Notes: generated by a model from the sequence alone, not told the origin. A stretch of DNA of 64,000 nucleotides from Helopsaltes ochotensis (GCA_013400155.1 VXBM01000058.1:62001-126000); one strand, 5' to 3'. Counted from the stretch's first letter, positions 24,801-39,607 are shown. Numbers and translations are program-made.

Positions 24801-27800
24801 CCACATCGACAGGCAAGTCAAATCTGGAAAACTTCAATTTCTGAACCAACACATTGGTACTGTCATTAGCTGGAATTCATTCCCAGGAATTAAAACACTT
24901 CTCTACTGTGAAAAATAGAACTTCTGACTGGTGAATGCAAGATATCACATACCTGGCCATCATTTCCATGGAATACAAGCTTTCCAAACTTTACATGGCA
25001 AAAGCAATGAAAAGCATGTTACTCTGGCACAAACCAGACTGGCAAATTTACCAGTATGTAATGCATAGTTAGATATATACAGGTATCAATATACACACTC
25101 CTACAAAAAAAGGTATCAACTATTCAACATTACCTGCAACAACAAAAATTAAATTCTGTTTTTATAGTTTGTTGGATTCCATGCTGCACTGATCCTAGCG
25201 CCTGCATGAATGTCCCTCAGCATCTTTAAGAGTGGGATTTAAACACTCAAATGATGTTCCTACTTACTACTACCAATACCAGGAACATCAAGGAGTTTTA
25301 GTCCACCTGCAGATGATTTCTTTGCTTTAACCTTACATAACTATACACATGAAATAATCATTAATCTTATTTCTTGGACACTCAAGAATTACTGTCTTCC
25401 AGATTTGGGCAACAGCAGAGGGAGGAAGAGAAAGTCTTGGAAGAAATATAACCTCAGTCCCATGTTATATCTTATGTCAATAAACCAGGGCTCTGGACAG
25501 AACATGGCTACACCTCAGGAGAAAATCAAAACTGTCAAGTGCAACACTTGTGAAGAATCTCAAAAGCCAGGGTCTGATGCCATGATTAATCATTTAGAAC
25601 ACCCACTCCGCCACCACAAAATACACTTACTTTACTACTAGAGCATACTGATATCTGTAACAAGACAAAACAAGATGCCTTTTTTCAGAGTGATCTTAAC
25701 CAAGGAAAATAAAATATTCTACTGCAATGGCAGACAGTGATGCCAGAATGTTTAATATTACACTATTCATAAAGAAAGCTAAATGAAAATAAATCCTTGC
25801 TCAAAACACCAAAAGAGAAGACAAAATAACCACGTCAGAAAAGCAGTTAAAACTCTGACAGCACTTTTTTTGTCTTTCAACCAGGAATTCAGTGAAGACA
25901 AAAAAGAAGCAAAGCTGGAGCCTTTTCTTATGGTGGCCAACAAGAGCGTATTTCCATTGCGATGGTGGAAAGCTTTCCAAAAAATAAGGTGCTGGGTTTT
26001 GTTGGTGGTGTTTTTGTTCGTTTGTAATTACAAACACGTATCTGTGCACCAAAGGATACAACTAAGCATTCAAAAGAATGTTCAGTAGATCTGAATTTCT
26101 ACGTACTTCAAGGCAATGCCACCTCTACTTCAAACACCCTGACACAACCAGCTTTACAGAACAACTTAAATACACTTGACATGACATCTAGTGTGACCAG
26201 AGATGAAGTACTGCTACAGTCTATATTGCCCTTCCTTTTTAGCACAAATTATTTTTCTATAACCTGATGCAAAAAGAATTAACTATCTTGTAAGACAGTT
26301 ACACATCTGAGTATGCAGTGAGCATCTCATTACAAGACGTTTATGATGATCTCACTCCATTCTTGCTAACTCTAGGCAGACACAGCACCATGCTGTTACA
26401 GGCTACAGGCAGAGACAGATGCTGATCTTCCTTTCACTTGCACGAAGGCCCCACCCAGCTGTCTGCCCAATCTTCCTTTCCCTGCTCTACCTGATTAAAC
26501 GCTGGGTGTACCCCAGACCCACCCTCATTCCCATCACCTCTTCGAGGACTATCAGCACCCCTCATGCCTTGCTGCTGAGAACAGCACAGCCTCAAGTCAG
26601 CAGTTTTTCCCAGTAGTTTCTGTCTCTTTTAATACAACAAATGATTATGCCAAAAAATTAAAAATAGAAGAGTTTTGGGGGGAGTGTATGTATGTGTGTA
26701 GGCTTGGATATCAACTTGCAAAAGATTCAAACGGAAGTACCCCTCAAGTCTACAAAAAAATAAGGTGAAAGTCTTCAATTTTTTTCCGCCGGAGGAGACA
26801 TATTATAGAGTTTCCACCAAGCTCACATATTATAGAGTTTCTTTCCCAAACTCTAAAATTCAACCTCTGTTACATGACAAATGAGTACAGGAACCACTTG
26901 TGTTTGATCTTTTCACGAATCCTGCCGTGGAAATGGCGGATATAGGAGTAGTCCAATGCCATAGCATCGGGATTCACAGAGAATCACTGCAGTTCCCATT
27001 TACATAAGCCCCGGGACTGTGTCAGACTAGGGCAAAACATGCACATACTGTGAATAATTACTTAACGGTTTCTCCACTGCTGCTGTCTTATTTCTGTGAG
27101 GAAGCTGTCTTGAGACAAGAGAAATACGCACAGAAGAACCAGAGCCAGCTGAATTCTCATCGTGCTGCCCCTGGAGACAGGACAACCCAGCAGACTGGCA
27201 ACCAGAGCTCTCCTCCCCAAAATCCTCGCCTTTCAGCCCAGAGACCAGCAACAGAAAAGGAACTGTAGTCTTTGAGAGTGCTCTAAGCTCCTACCTCTAC
27301 TAAGAGCAGAAGAGACCAAACCCTGCATAGTCTCCTCTGCCAACAGAGCCACCCAGTTTACATCCTTCCATTAAAAAGTAAAACCAAACAGAATGCCACA
27401 CACCATGTCCCAAAAACAGTCAGACTATAATTACATTAAATAAGCACAGTATGTTAATCATGGGATGCCAAAACAAACAAATATTGATGAAGAAATATAC
27501 TGAAAATATGGTGTTACTGAACATTCACTTCATAATGAGGAAACGGTATATAGTGGTAACCACATGCCAATCACCTAAAATACTAAATAAAACTTCTCAA
27601 TTAAGTAAAATTATTTGACTTACATACACAAAGTAAAATTGTTCACATTGCCTATAGATACCTTCTCAAGTAGCTGTAGAAACTCAGTTGTCAACTAAGT
27701 CATCTCAACTTCAAATGTTATCTATTGGCTTTGGTCTAACTTTGATGGACTAATAACATCCTAAGTGACTTATCCTACTATATGGGTTTAAACAGAGAAG

Positions 27801-28782
27801 TTGGTTTCATCTTCACCTTAAAAAAAAAATTGCAAGCTATTTCTAACATATCTACAGTCTGTGCTGCTGAGCCTCATGACACAGCCAGACTTCTGCAATC
27901 CACACACCCAGCCCACGCACTTGAGGAAACCTGCCTGTACAGAAAGATCCCTCAGACAACAGCATAGTGGAAATTTCCTATCCTTTGCTATTCAACTGGC
28001 AGAGTAGCTGCAAGCTCTTATTTCCATCTGAATGGAGGGGAACTCCTGTAAGAGCTCGAGCCCTCTCCTGACAGACAGGAGACACTGGCACGGCAAAGAA
28101 AGCACATCCCATGCACAGTCCACTTAAAGCTCCTCCTCGCTATTTCAACATCAGTATTCATTGAGACCGTGTCAAGGCCAAGGATGTATTGGCCTGTTCC
28201 TTAACACCACGCTGAGAGTCTTGTTGGTTTTGTAAGCACAACTATTACGTATCCCAACTACATCCAAGTTTTGGGAGGAGACGCAGCATTTTCTGAAGTC
28301 AGTAAATATGTCCCATGAGGGCTGAAGAAACATCCTAATATTAAGCATTTGTACAACTGTTTAATAGGAGAAAACACACTCGGAAAACCCAAATATTTTT
28401 ATTGGAAGCAACCAGACTACGATAACAAGCTTTCCAGCTCAGAAGAAAGCAATAGGACGACTACCTGAAAATAGGAAAACAAACACTGCCTTCACAGGCT
28501 TTACTGCAGAACCTTCATTTAAAGCTTCCTTTAAGAAAATAAAAGGCCCAGAAGCCCCACGCTGGAATAAATTTAGCACGATGACGCACAACCACACACA
28601 ACGATCACTTTCTGGAATTGGGGCTCATTAACTTTTGGGGAGGGGGGTTGGGGATTTTCCTTTACTGTCTCCCCCCGACCCGCGGCTCCAAGTACAAAGG
28701 CAATTCGCGCTCATTCATTCTGGATGCCGTGCGCCGCTGGAGGCGGGGGGGCGTCGGGCACGGCTGGAGCGGGGGAGCTGCC
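21814..28782 (-). other. ATP1B3: ATP1B3 intron 1 (sequenced part)
   Basis: This runs from the exon 2 acceptor back towards the gap that should hold exon 1. It contains a GC-rich block at about 23830-24280 and a 17-bp direct repeat at 26798-26841. The last ~100 bases enter the CpG island. No other exon was seen. Confidence 0.75.
26798..26841 (+). repeat. 17-bp direct repeat pair
   Basis: ACATATTATAGAGTTTC occurs at 26798-26814 and again at 26825-26841, 27 bp apart start to start. It could be a local duplication or a target-site footprint. No mobile element lies between the copies. Confidence 0.7.
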
Positions 28783-29722
28783 NNNNNNNNNNNNNNNNNN
28801 NNNNNNNNNNNNNNNNNNNNNNNNNNNNNNNNNNNNNNNNNNNNNNNNNNNNNNNNNNNNNNNNNNNNNNNNNNNNNNNNNNNNNNNNNNNNNNNNNNNN
28901 NNNNNNNNNNNNNNNNNNNNNNNNNNNNNNNNNNNNNNNNNNNNNNNNNNNNNNNNNNNNNNNNNNNNNNNNNNNNNNNNNNNNNNNNNNNNNNNNNNNN
29001 NNNNNNNNNNNNNNNNNNNNNNNNNNNNNNNNNNNNNNNNNNNNNNNNNNNNNNNNNNNNNNNNNNNNNNNNNNNNNNNNNNNNNNNNNNNNNNNNNNNN
29101 NNNNNNNNNNNNNNNNNNNNNNNNNNNNNNNNNNNNNNNNNNNNNNNNNNNNNNNNNNNNNNNNNNNNNNNNNNNNNNNNNNNNNNNNNNNNNNNNNNNN
29201 NNNNNNNNNNNNNNNNNNNNNNNNNNNNNNNNNNNNNNNNNNNNNNNNNNNNNNNNNNNNNNNNNNNNNNNNNNNNNNNNNNNNNNNNNNNNNNNNNNNN
29301 NNNNNNNNNNNNNNNNNNNNNNNNNNNNNNNNNNNNNNNNNNNNNNNNNNNNNNNNNNNNNNNNNNNNNNNNNNNNNNNNNNNNNNNNNNNNNNNNNNNN
29401 NNNNNNNNNNNNNNNNNNNNNNNNNNNNNNNNNNNNNNNNNNNNNNNNNNNNNNNNNNNNNNNNNNNNNNNNNNNNNNNNNNNNNNNNNNNNNNNNNNNN
29501 NNNNNNNNNNNNNNNNNNNNNNNNNNNNNNNNNNNNNNNNNNNNNNNNNNNNNNNNNNNNNNNNNNNNNNNNNNNNNNNNNNNNNNNNNNNNNNNNNNNN
29601 NNNNNNNNNNNNNNNNNNNNNNNNNNNNNNNNNNNNNNNNNNNNNNNNNNNNNNNNNNNNNNNNNNNNNNNNNNNNNNNNNNNNNNNNNNNNNNNNNNNN
29701 NNNNNNNNNNNNNNNNNNNNNN
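28783..29722. other. Assembly gap, 940 N
   Basis: A run of 940 undetermined bases, flanked on both sides by very GC-rich sequence. The true length may differ. ATP1B3 exon 1 (start codon and the cytoplasmic tail ending in the glycine before LILLF) is not on either shoulder, so it is inferred to lie here. Confidence 0.99.
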
Positions 29723-29815
29723 AGCCCGCCGGGCCCCCCCCAGCCCAGCTCCGGGCACCCGCGACCCCGCCATGTGCTCTGCCCGGCCGGTGCGGTGCCG
29801 GGGATGCTGCGCGGC

Positions 29816-29823
29816 GGGGCGGG
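29816..29823. promoter_or_regulatory. GC box (Sp1/KLF-type site)
   Basis: GGGGCGGG lies within GCGGCGGGGCGGGTCCC in the upstream shoulder of the CpG island. The sequence matches the Sp1 consensus; binding is inferred. Confidence 0.4.
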
Positions 29824-32800
29824 TCCCGATGCACAACCATCTTAGAGAAGTGCCAGGGGACACTCGCAAGTGTAATCCCCGTCTCGGCGCTCCCCGTGAT
29901 CCCGCACCACCCCGAAACACCGGGTGACGGAGCACGAATGTGTCAAGATGCTGCAGAAGGGCTGTTGGTAAGGTGACTCCTGGAGCTTAAGGGATCAAAA
30001 GCTCTCTTGCTGTCAGGCTCCTGAAGGTCCGAATAACGGCACACAACCCCTTCCCCATCCCCCGGCTGGCAGCACAGGAGCAGCCTCCATTTACTCTCTG
30101 GCACGGATCAAGGGCTGGAATTCTCTTTCCCCAGCACGAAGCGGAGCAGCGGCAGCCCCCGCGCACCCCCAGCCCGGGGGGTCAGCTCCAGTGTGTTCTC
30201 CCTCTCACAGAGGTCTCAGCCACTATCAATAATGGCATTAACTGGGGACCTTGCAAAACTCAAGTGTGACAGGAGAGCTTCCACATCGAAGCAGTTCTTA
30301 AAAATAGTGAGAGACCAAACCCGAGTGAAAAAGCTACACCAGACTACATCTTAAAATGTAAAAGAAGCAACTTAAGAGATATCTTATGAGGAAATACGTA
30401 TTTGTTAGCATGGTTAGTTTAAATCTTTACAATGATTGCAGTATTGCCAGAAAGCAGTAAATGTGAAGTATAAAATAGAATAAACCTATTTGCCTCTTGA
30501 ACGTCTGATTCCAGTAGTCTCTACTGTTAGAGTACAACATCTAAATCATTCTATTTGCTGTAGAACAAGAGCAGAAAATAATGTATCACTCACTAATTAC
30601 TCCGTGTCACACTGCTGAGCTGATAGATTCCATTTCAGGCCTGAAATAAGCATCTCCATTTTTATTTTTCTTCTAAATGTCACCAAGCAAAAGACTGACT
30701 GTCATTTCATTTTAACATCTGCTTTGCTGCATTATTTTTCCCAGTTTATTCAGATAGGTATCCTACACTATTAGGGAATAACACATCAGCAAAATGTACC
30801 TATATCAATCTTTTTGGACTGGGAACCATAGGGATTCAATAACATTAAAGTTTACTAGTTGCAAAGAACTGTGGAAATTAATATAAATTTTAAAAATCTG
30901 ATTGTCTCTAAGGAATGACCAAGCCCTACATTATGCAATGAAATGTCAACAGCTAAATATATTATTTCTTTAAAAAAATAAAGAAATTGTAAACCAAAGT
31001 ATTAGAGGATAGATATTTTATCCAGCATCACTGAAACTCTTTGGTCTGCACATCCTAAAACATAGGAATCTTTTGGTACTCTGCTGCAGTGAGTTTCAGA
31101 GGTTCAGTTTTACTCTAATGACTATAATGCTCATTTTTAAAATCAGCTATCTCCTGCAGCCCAGCCTGACTTGGATGGAACAGTGGATCCTCACCCCCAC
31201 TGAAAATCGAACTGTTTCCAAGATGGAGGAGAATCAATATCCTGACTCATGGACGTATAAACCCCTGAGCTACACATTGATCCCAGGTAAAGTAATGGAG
31301 GGGTCCCTCCATCCTCCAGTGAATCCGAAGTGCTGAATGAGCACAGCCTGATCTGCCACACGTTCCTGTGAGAGCCCAGGCCTGGACATCAGCCCCAGAG
31401 TCGGGGGCCAGGTGGGCAGGGCCTGGCCCTGGCAGTGCTACATCACAGCAACTGGAAAAGAACTAATGCAATCTAATGGGCATAAAAACTTGTCTTCTAG
31501 AAAGCAGACATCTGCACACATTGGTGAAGAAATGGTACAAAAACACCTGCAGCCACTTCTGATATTTACAATAGCAGGGAAGTATTAGTGATAGTTCAGA
31601 GAGTACTGAAAAATTATCCAGGGAACAGAAAACAAGCTAACGTAGAATATGAAGCTTTCACATTTCAGCTTATTTAGCTTCTGAAAGAAAAAAAACAAAA
31701 CAAAAACCAAAAAAACCAGACCTGACAAGAGACTGGATTACTTTGAAAAGGTACTTAAATATAGGAAAGATATCTCAATAGTATGACCTTTTCAACCTGG
31801 CTGACAAAGGCAATGGTATCCATTTGCTGGAAACCGGAGCAATACAAACCTCATGTTGACATTTCCTGACTGTGAGGGCAATAAGACATTTAAATAATTT
31901 TTATCAGCAGAGATAGTGGGTATACCTTTGCTTGGGTTTTAAACATGAGATTAGATACACTTTTTAAAGACAGGTTTTAACTCAGATTTGGCAGAAATCC
32001 AGTCGTGTGTGTCAGGAGGTTACTGAAATACTTGAGCTGGTTCCACAGAGAGAAATGAGGGAATGGCATTAGTGGTTCTGAATATGGGCGTCTGAATATT
32101 GTCAAGTGTAGGCTCATCTCAGACCATTCAGCGCTAAGAGTTCTCCTCAGTTTACAATTTCTTGTTTCTCTGGAGAGGCAGCTTTATCTGTATGGCTGAT
32201 CTTTGTAATGGTGTCATCAGTAATACTTATTGCCCAGAGCACAACAGGAAGAAAACCACCTTGAAAATAAGGTATGGTGATGATGCTAAAACTGTAAATC
32301 ATACAACACAAAATACTCCCAACTTCAAAAATATTGCCTAAACATACCTGCTAAGTTCTTTTTAAAAATTGTCATGCAGAACTCTGGGGAAAAAATAAAA
32401 TATGATAGGAGGAAAGATTGTAGTTGTTAACAGTACAGAAACTCTGTAGAGGGCAGTTCTTCAGCACAAGGGAGGGTTTTTGTGTGTGTTTCTGAAGGGA
32501 ATTTCATTTTGGCCCATTGGAGAATTCCTGAAAAGTAGAAAGCCATCCCCTTCTTTTCTAGTTTGGGTCTGGGTGGACCACAGCATGACACAACTTTGGC
32601 ACGACTTGGATAGCTCCCTGGGGCTGCTGGAACTTCCAGAGGGGCCTGCCCAGTCTCATTTCAAAGCAGCTTTTGAATTGCAGGAGACGTACGCATCAGG
32701 CTCAAATCTGCTTCTTTATCTTCAGCTAAGTTTAAACTGGAATTAGAAGATATACAATAAACTCAGGAAGGAACAACTTCAAAAATATTGTGACTGAAAA

Positions 32801-35800
32801 ATAGTTTCTACTTCATTGTACAAAATACCAAGACACACGTTTTCATGAGAAAAATACGTACAAAAGACTTCCCACTAAAAATGAAAAAGAAAATGTCTGT
32901 CATTGTGAGAGTAGAAAGACTACAGAAGCAGTTCTTGTGTTTGGGAGTTTGCCAATGAATCAGAAAGGGCTGGTAAAAATGCATTCATTGTGCAGAGCCC
33001 CCTCACTCTGGAAAAAACTCCTCTATTCACAGAGACAAGATTCTGCTCTCATCTATAGCATGATAACTCCTGTGAATCAATGGGAGCTGACTTGCGTTAC
33101 ACAGAGATTTTTGCCCAGATATTCAGCATTTGTTTACAGTAGGAACAAGAGACTCTAACTATTGTTAAAAACTATTTCACTGCTTATTTTTAATACAAAG
33201 GGTTCAAAGTGAGGAAAGCTCAATTTGTAGGAATTTCATAACTATCAAGGGCTTTATCCATTTTGTATCATGCTGTCAGAGTTCAGTTTCAGATTTCTTT
33301 TCATGGACAAGAGCTTCTTAACAAAAAGCTTAAACAAAAGCTGGTTTGAGAAGCGTTTATAAAAATGAGGTATCTGTCCTAATTGCTGAAGCATTTTTGA
33401 TCCTCTTGAGCTAATACTTTGTGAACAGCAACTGAGTGAGGGATCACAGGTGTTTATTGGCAAAGTCTGTCTACATCAGTGAAGAACAGGTCTGAGACAG
33501 AAGAAAAGGGAGCTGGGCAAGACAGCTGGCATTAGTTCATGGCTATCTCTGGGATGGGAGCAGAAAGGGCAGGGACAAAGGAAGCCATTAGGAAGAAGGG
33601 CTTAAGGGGGAAAATTCAGCACAAGAGAGGCAGGGAGAGGAGTTTGGGGCTGGAAATTCAGTTTATGATGAAACTCACATTAATTATCAAGTGCTGCTGA
33701 AAGAGATGGTCCCTCCTCTCCCTATTCCCCTGTCCCTTCCAACTCTGGCTGTGATTTTTAGCATTGATGTTCATTTTACCCCATGATGACCTGATTCAGA
33801 GAGCTGAACTGAAAGAAAAGGAAGTATACAAGTTTAGTTCCCTGACTCAGCTCACAAGGGAGACCAGGACAGACAGTAGGAGGAACGGGACGGACTACCC
33901 CTTTCAGTAGCAGCCCACAATTAGATTGGCAGAACCACATCCTGAGTTCAGCAGGGGACTCAGGCAGCAAGCCAAGGAGAAAGCCAGCACTGGCTAAGTC
34001 AGGAGACTGAGGCTGAAATGAGGAGTCTATGAAGACAAAACACTGTTGAAAAATTGATGTTAGAGGGAATGAAAGGCCTGGAGAAGTGAGGTCAGGTTTG
34101 GAAGGAGGAAGAGGATAGAAAGAAATTGCAGGATTCTGTCCTTGCTGTAGCATTATGTTCTGCCCTTGAAAATACATTAGAAAATACTAAATTTCACTAG
34201 TCTTTACCACCAAATTTTCAGATGCAAATTATGAGCCAATGTGCATATGTCATTGCCTTCTGTTGTCATAGATGATGACAACTCCTTACTCTTATCAGTA
34301 ACCAATGCAGGCAGCAGGGATGTCTTTTGCAGTCATCTAATCTTACTGGTAAAAGCTGTAGTATCATACCAACATGATAGTACTGGTCTAGAGACCTAAT
34401 GTCTCTAGGTCATTAAAAAAACTGGAAAAAAAAAGATTAAACAACAACAAAACAAAAGAAGACAAAGGAACTTGGAACACCTGTAAGGCTACAAAATACC
34501 GTTTTTAAAGGTTAACTCATACACACCTAAAGACAAGCAAGAAAGACATTATAAACTTTTCCTCTATAAGAGATACCTACAAAACCAAAAATCTTTGGCA
34601 GACAAAGCTTGATTTAAATTTTTTTGTTTTTTATCTGGTATGTCTGTTAAGATATCTGTCATGTGAAAAGTGTTTATCTTTTTCATTCAGTTTTCCTTCT
34701 GTATCTGCATTTCCCCACTGATGAAAATTTAGTCTATACAATGCAGCAGTTCGTGCAGATGACTCTGAAATACAATAGGTTGCCCCTCTAATTTACTTGA
34801 AGAAATAAAATATTATAGTATACTAAAGAAATTGTCCCACGGTGGGAACTAGTATTTTCAGTTTTCCCAGCCCAGCTTTCTTCCCCCAGTCAAGTCACTG
34901 AATCCCTTAGCGATCTTGAACAAATCATTTGATTTAATTGCACCCGTATCCAGCCAGCGGTATAAGTAAAGTAAAAAGCAGCTTTTCCCTGCAAACCAAA
35001 CCCTGTGCCTGAACTGTGTCTTCCCCAGTAACCAGACATGAGTGAAAGTAACACATTTCCCCTTGGGACCATCGTGAGGGAGTCAAGCATTCCAAATGTG
35101 TTTCAAAACCTAGAAGATGGGCTCAAATTTGGTCTTGAAAGATATTCTTGCTAATCCAGTAATTAGCATGATGGTTTTGCATAGAACAAAGAATCTTAAA
35201 TATTTAGAAGCATATAATTATAATGTTTTTAAAAGAGTCACTATTACTTAAAACATATTAATTTACTTGTTCACTTCAAACAGACGCTCTCAACTGTTAT
35301 GTTTTTTAAACTCTGGTGGCTTACTTAATGAATGCTTGTGACTCATAAGGCCTATTATTAGTCCTTCTGAGCATACATTAGTGAAAAAAAATTATAGCAA
35401 GCCAGCTTTTGTGTGCTGTTTAGCAGAAAGTTCACAGTATTATATAAACCATTGAAATGTAGTTCCCCTTTAACTACTAAAATGTATTATAATGTGCTTG
35501 CTTTGGGTATGTTCCATTTTACTTCCTAATCCAAATAGTGTGTGTTACAGATATATACTTTAGTGATGGTGGCATCAAACTGAAGTTATAAAAATATTGA
35601 ACCAGCTGCTGCACAGGAACAGCTCCTGACTGATATTTTTATCTGGGGTTATTTACTAAGCCTTTGTGAGTACGTCTGCCCCTCAGTGAGAGCTAGATTT
35701 GTTAAAAAGCCAACCACCTTCCTCTCTCATTAACCACAAATGATACTGCAGATGCTTAGGATTTTTTCCATGAAGTCCTACATCCATCTGTTCCCGATAA

Positions 35801-38800
35801 ATTCACTCGTAGGGAGTATCCCTATAGTAAGTACAATTGTGGAACGCCCACACTAAGTCACAAGGCTTACAAATTGAGATAATATCTACTTTTCATGCTA
35901 GGCAGTTAATGTGTTTATTTATGTCATTTTTGAAAAGGAAGTTGGAAAAAAAAAAGAACTTTTGAAAATGAAAAATGAAAGTCAGCATTTTCTTTCTAGT
36001 CTGAATGTGTGGGAATTCCACCATTAGTCTATTTTTGGTCTGACTTTTTTACAACATTTTGGTAAGATTGTACTACCCTTACAGCAAATAATCATCTTAA
36101 ACAAAATTATAAACTCTTAGCAATTGATTTTTGTTGATTTATAACTATCTGTGGTTGTGAAAAGGCAGTAGATACACTGTAGTCTATAACATAATTTTAT
36201 AAAAAAGTATTATAGGAATAATATAGAGGAATTGTAGCTTCATCTGTGTGCCCACTTCTTTTTGATTCTGCAGGCTCCTGTATATTTCACTCCCAGTAAA
36301 TGCTAGCAGATTTTCCCAACAGGGCCACCAATAAAGGCTTTTAATTATTTTTATATGTATTTTCCAATTTCTCTCACATTTGAACAAGCATGTACAACTG
36401 GCCTCCCTTTACATTGTTTCCTAATCATAATACAATCCAAAAATGTTTATTCTACTTCAAATGGCCAGATGCAATCCTTTGAAAGGAAGGAAACTATACT
36501 TAAACAGAACATTTAACTTATCTCTCTCTACTTTAAGGGCAACAGTGGTTTCTACAAGAGGATGGGAAAATATAAATTTTTTAAAACATAGCTTGGGAAA
36601 GTTTTTCTTCAGATTCATACTGCAGACAAAACCAACAAAAATCCACACTTGAGTGCTCACATAATAAGCAAAGCTGCTGTATTTTTTGCCATGCTGGGAG
36701 AGATACTTGCCATACATGAATGGAAGTGTTTGAGCAGGATGAGCAGAATCTAGTTGACTGAAAAATCAAAAGAAAGCCCTTTCAAAACGTGGTCTGTTAT
36801 AATCACAGAGCCTATGAGAAAATAAAATCTTAAACTACAAAAAAACCCTGAGTTTTAAAAAATAGACTGAAATGCTCTACATCCTTGTTATTGCAGTTCT
36901 CTGCTGCTCTAATTGTAATTGGGCACTTTGTTCTAATACCATCAATCTTCATTTTTTATTTATTTGCTAAATTGTTTGCTAAAATGAGAAAGAGACAATC
37001 ATTTATAATAAAAGCCCATCTGCATAGATTTGTGCAAATATAATTGCATATTCTAATGCTCAGACAAGGACATATTGATTATACCTGAGATCTATTTGTT
37101 AACAAATCTGGGGCCATAGAAATAGATTTTTAAAAAGTAATCCCACAACAAATAAAATAAAGTACTTACAGCTATTTGAAGGAGCAAACCTTGTTGTGAT
37201 TTCTGGCCGAAATCATAGTGCGGCTTCCAGGTGTGGAAGATAATTTATGAAACAGATGAGGGAACTGTATTTAATAAGTGCTATGAAGAGCAGTGCTGTG
37301 TTGTCAGCATTTAAACACAAAGGAAGCACAGCTGGCCACTGCACTGAACACAGCTGTAGTGCTAAGGCTGCTGCACAGCTGCTGTCCTTCATGTCAAGAT
37401 GGACTACTCTAATTTGGCACATAGAAAAGGTCATTAGCAAGCTTATTAAAGGTTATTAACCAACACTTGAGAGACATGGCTTCACTGTGTAACTATAACA
37501 GAAAAATAGGGAGTTAATCACATTGAAAACATTGAAGTGACTGCAGAGAAAATAGTTATTTGTGTAGATCACAGGCAATGAATTCATACTCAAATCCATT
37601 ATATATTGCCCCAGTCTTCAAATAAATACTACACCAGGAAATACTAAACATCTATTTTAAATTTGACCATAAAATACAATTATAGCTGTCCCCTCCTCCT
37701 TGGTAATTGTCAAGTCATTGAGATGATGTCAGTAAGAGCAGATTTTTTTTGTTAGATCCTAAATCATTGTCAGCATCCATAGTGGAGTCCAGGCAGGGAA
37801 GCTATAATATGGGTATTGTAGGTATGTGTTCTGTATTTTTAAATATTCTTAGAAGGAGACCCAATTACAAAACTTGGTTTTAAATTAAGTCTCTTTATTT
37901 AATCATTAAGGATTCATACTACCAAGATACAAACCCAGTTCATCTTATCTACATGTACATAACCTTAAGTAGACTGGGAGATAAGTAATCCACTAACTGG
38001 AAAATCTGTATTTAGGTGGGAGAAGGAATTGTTTACACAGCATAAGGAATTGTCAGCAATTTTTGCGAAACAATGTTCTTGAACACAGACCTGAGAAATC
38101 TTTGATTTGGGGGAAGCCAGTGGGGATTCAGGTTTTGCCATTAGTGCCATTTCCATAGCAGAAAGACACAAACCCTCATTTGCAGTCCTCAGCCATTAAC
38201 TTTGAAAAAGCTTGTAACTGTGCAAAAATCATAATTTAATTTTGATTTCCTGCATTGCATTTAATTACAAAGGTGTAATTATTATAGTTTTATCATAGTT
38301 GTCTTTCCATTTTAATTACATTTGGGACAGACTCCTTAACCTGTGATTGATGTGCAGGTGGAAAATAACAAGTTAATGATGTGATAACGATTGTATTTCT
38401 TTTACTAGCTTTTGCTTTGCTTCTGGCTTATGCAGAGATTCTGTGTGCATTTACAGAGATTTCCAAGGCTGGTTCTGAGCCTTTACCCTGTGAGATATAT
38501 ATTCTGCTGTTTCCTAGACATAAGATTTTTACTTCTTTTGGGTCAAATAATACATAATAAATTAGTTTGTAGAGACAATTATCTGATTAAGATTCCTATT
38601 AAATAAAAAAATCCCTTCTTTCATGGTACTGTTCTAAGTTTGTGTTCAGCTTGAGTCAAGAAATGCTGGGTTCAGTACACTATTTGTTTTGCTTTTCAAC
38701 TACTAATTTCAGAATAAATTCTTTTGGCACCTTGAAATATGAGGTATTCTTTTATTAGAACTCATGCCTGTTGCTCAAGTCAGAGAAGAAGGACAATGTT

Positions 38801-39588
38801 CTTTTATAAGGGTTGTCCTACCATATAATTTTTTTTATTTTCCCTATTCTAAAAAGGGTTAATATAAAGCATAAAGTAAATAAAAATACTGCTGTCTGAA
38901 CCTGAAGCAGCAGAGTAGCCCAAAAAATCCTTAGGATGTCATTTAGTATTACACAGATAAGCATCTGTGACCACAGAGACTCTTATAAAAAACAAGTCTT
39001 TTTTAATTGAGTTCTTCTGAGCACATACACCGTGCTCTCAAGCTGTTCTCCTTGGCTCTCCTTTTGTCTCCCTCCCCATTGCTTTGCTTCTCCAGTGAAA
39101 TAAAAGCCCTTTACATTGACAAAACCATTTGAGTTGTCACTAGAAACAGAAAAATATAAAAATGACTGTGCAGTAATCTATAAATAGTAAGTTGAGCAAC
39201 TGAGAAACTGGTAGGTAAACCATCCCTCTGGAGATGGATACACAAAAGTTCATTGCAGTTGGTACAATTACTTTAGATACCCTGGTCTTTGCCTGCTGGT
39301 TGTAGGCTTCAGCAGACTTCTCACTTACTGTAAAAAATGAATACATTTCTTCTAAACAGTCCAAATATTTTCATATCATCTAGGTGAGCCAGAGATGTGT
39401 GTCAAAGTCTGAAACATTTCTTCATTCTCTTATTTATCAGTTCTTCTGGTAGAAGCATTAATTGCAGTCTGCTAGCTATATGAAGGAAAAAACAAATTAA
39501 TAGAGTGTTGTTCACTTGATTTACTATAAATTAGAAAGCATTTCCAGGGAGAAAAGAAAGATTCGGGCAGCATTTACTGTCTTACCAT

Positions 39589-39607
39589 AAAAAAAAAAAA
39601 AAAAAAA
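39589..39607 (+). repeat. A19 homopolymer
   Basis: Nineteen consecutive A follow TTACCAT. It is a simple low-complexity run, with no retrocopy recognised upstream of it. Confidence 0.9.

Larger units (their letters stand above)
28670..29930. promoter_or_regulatory. ATP1B3: CpG island, presumed ATP1B3 promoter
   Basis: Both visible shoulders (28670-28782 and 29723-29930) are GC-rich and dense in CpG, unlike the AT-rich surroundings. The island lies 7 kb upstream of exon 2 and coincides with the missing exon 1. A GC box, GGGGCGGG, is at 29816-29823. CpG-island promoters are usual for housekeeping pump subunits. Confidence 0.7.

Noticed and set aside
29723..29845. Possible ATP1B3 exon 1 on the right shoulder of the gap
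   Set aside because: The minus-strand translation is Pro/Gly/Arg-rich and lacks the beta-3 cytoplasmic tail; better read as promoter or 5' UTR.
28618..29976. Very long open frames on both strands (370-450 codons)
   Set aside because: They run through 940 N, so absence of stop codons is meaningless; the visible ends resemble no protein.
33776..34177. 133-codon minus-strand frame in intergenic DNA
   Set aside because: Single open frame without a recognised domain, splice context or neighbouring exon; best explained by chance in a purine-biased stretch.
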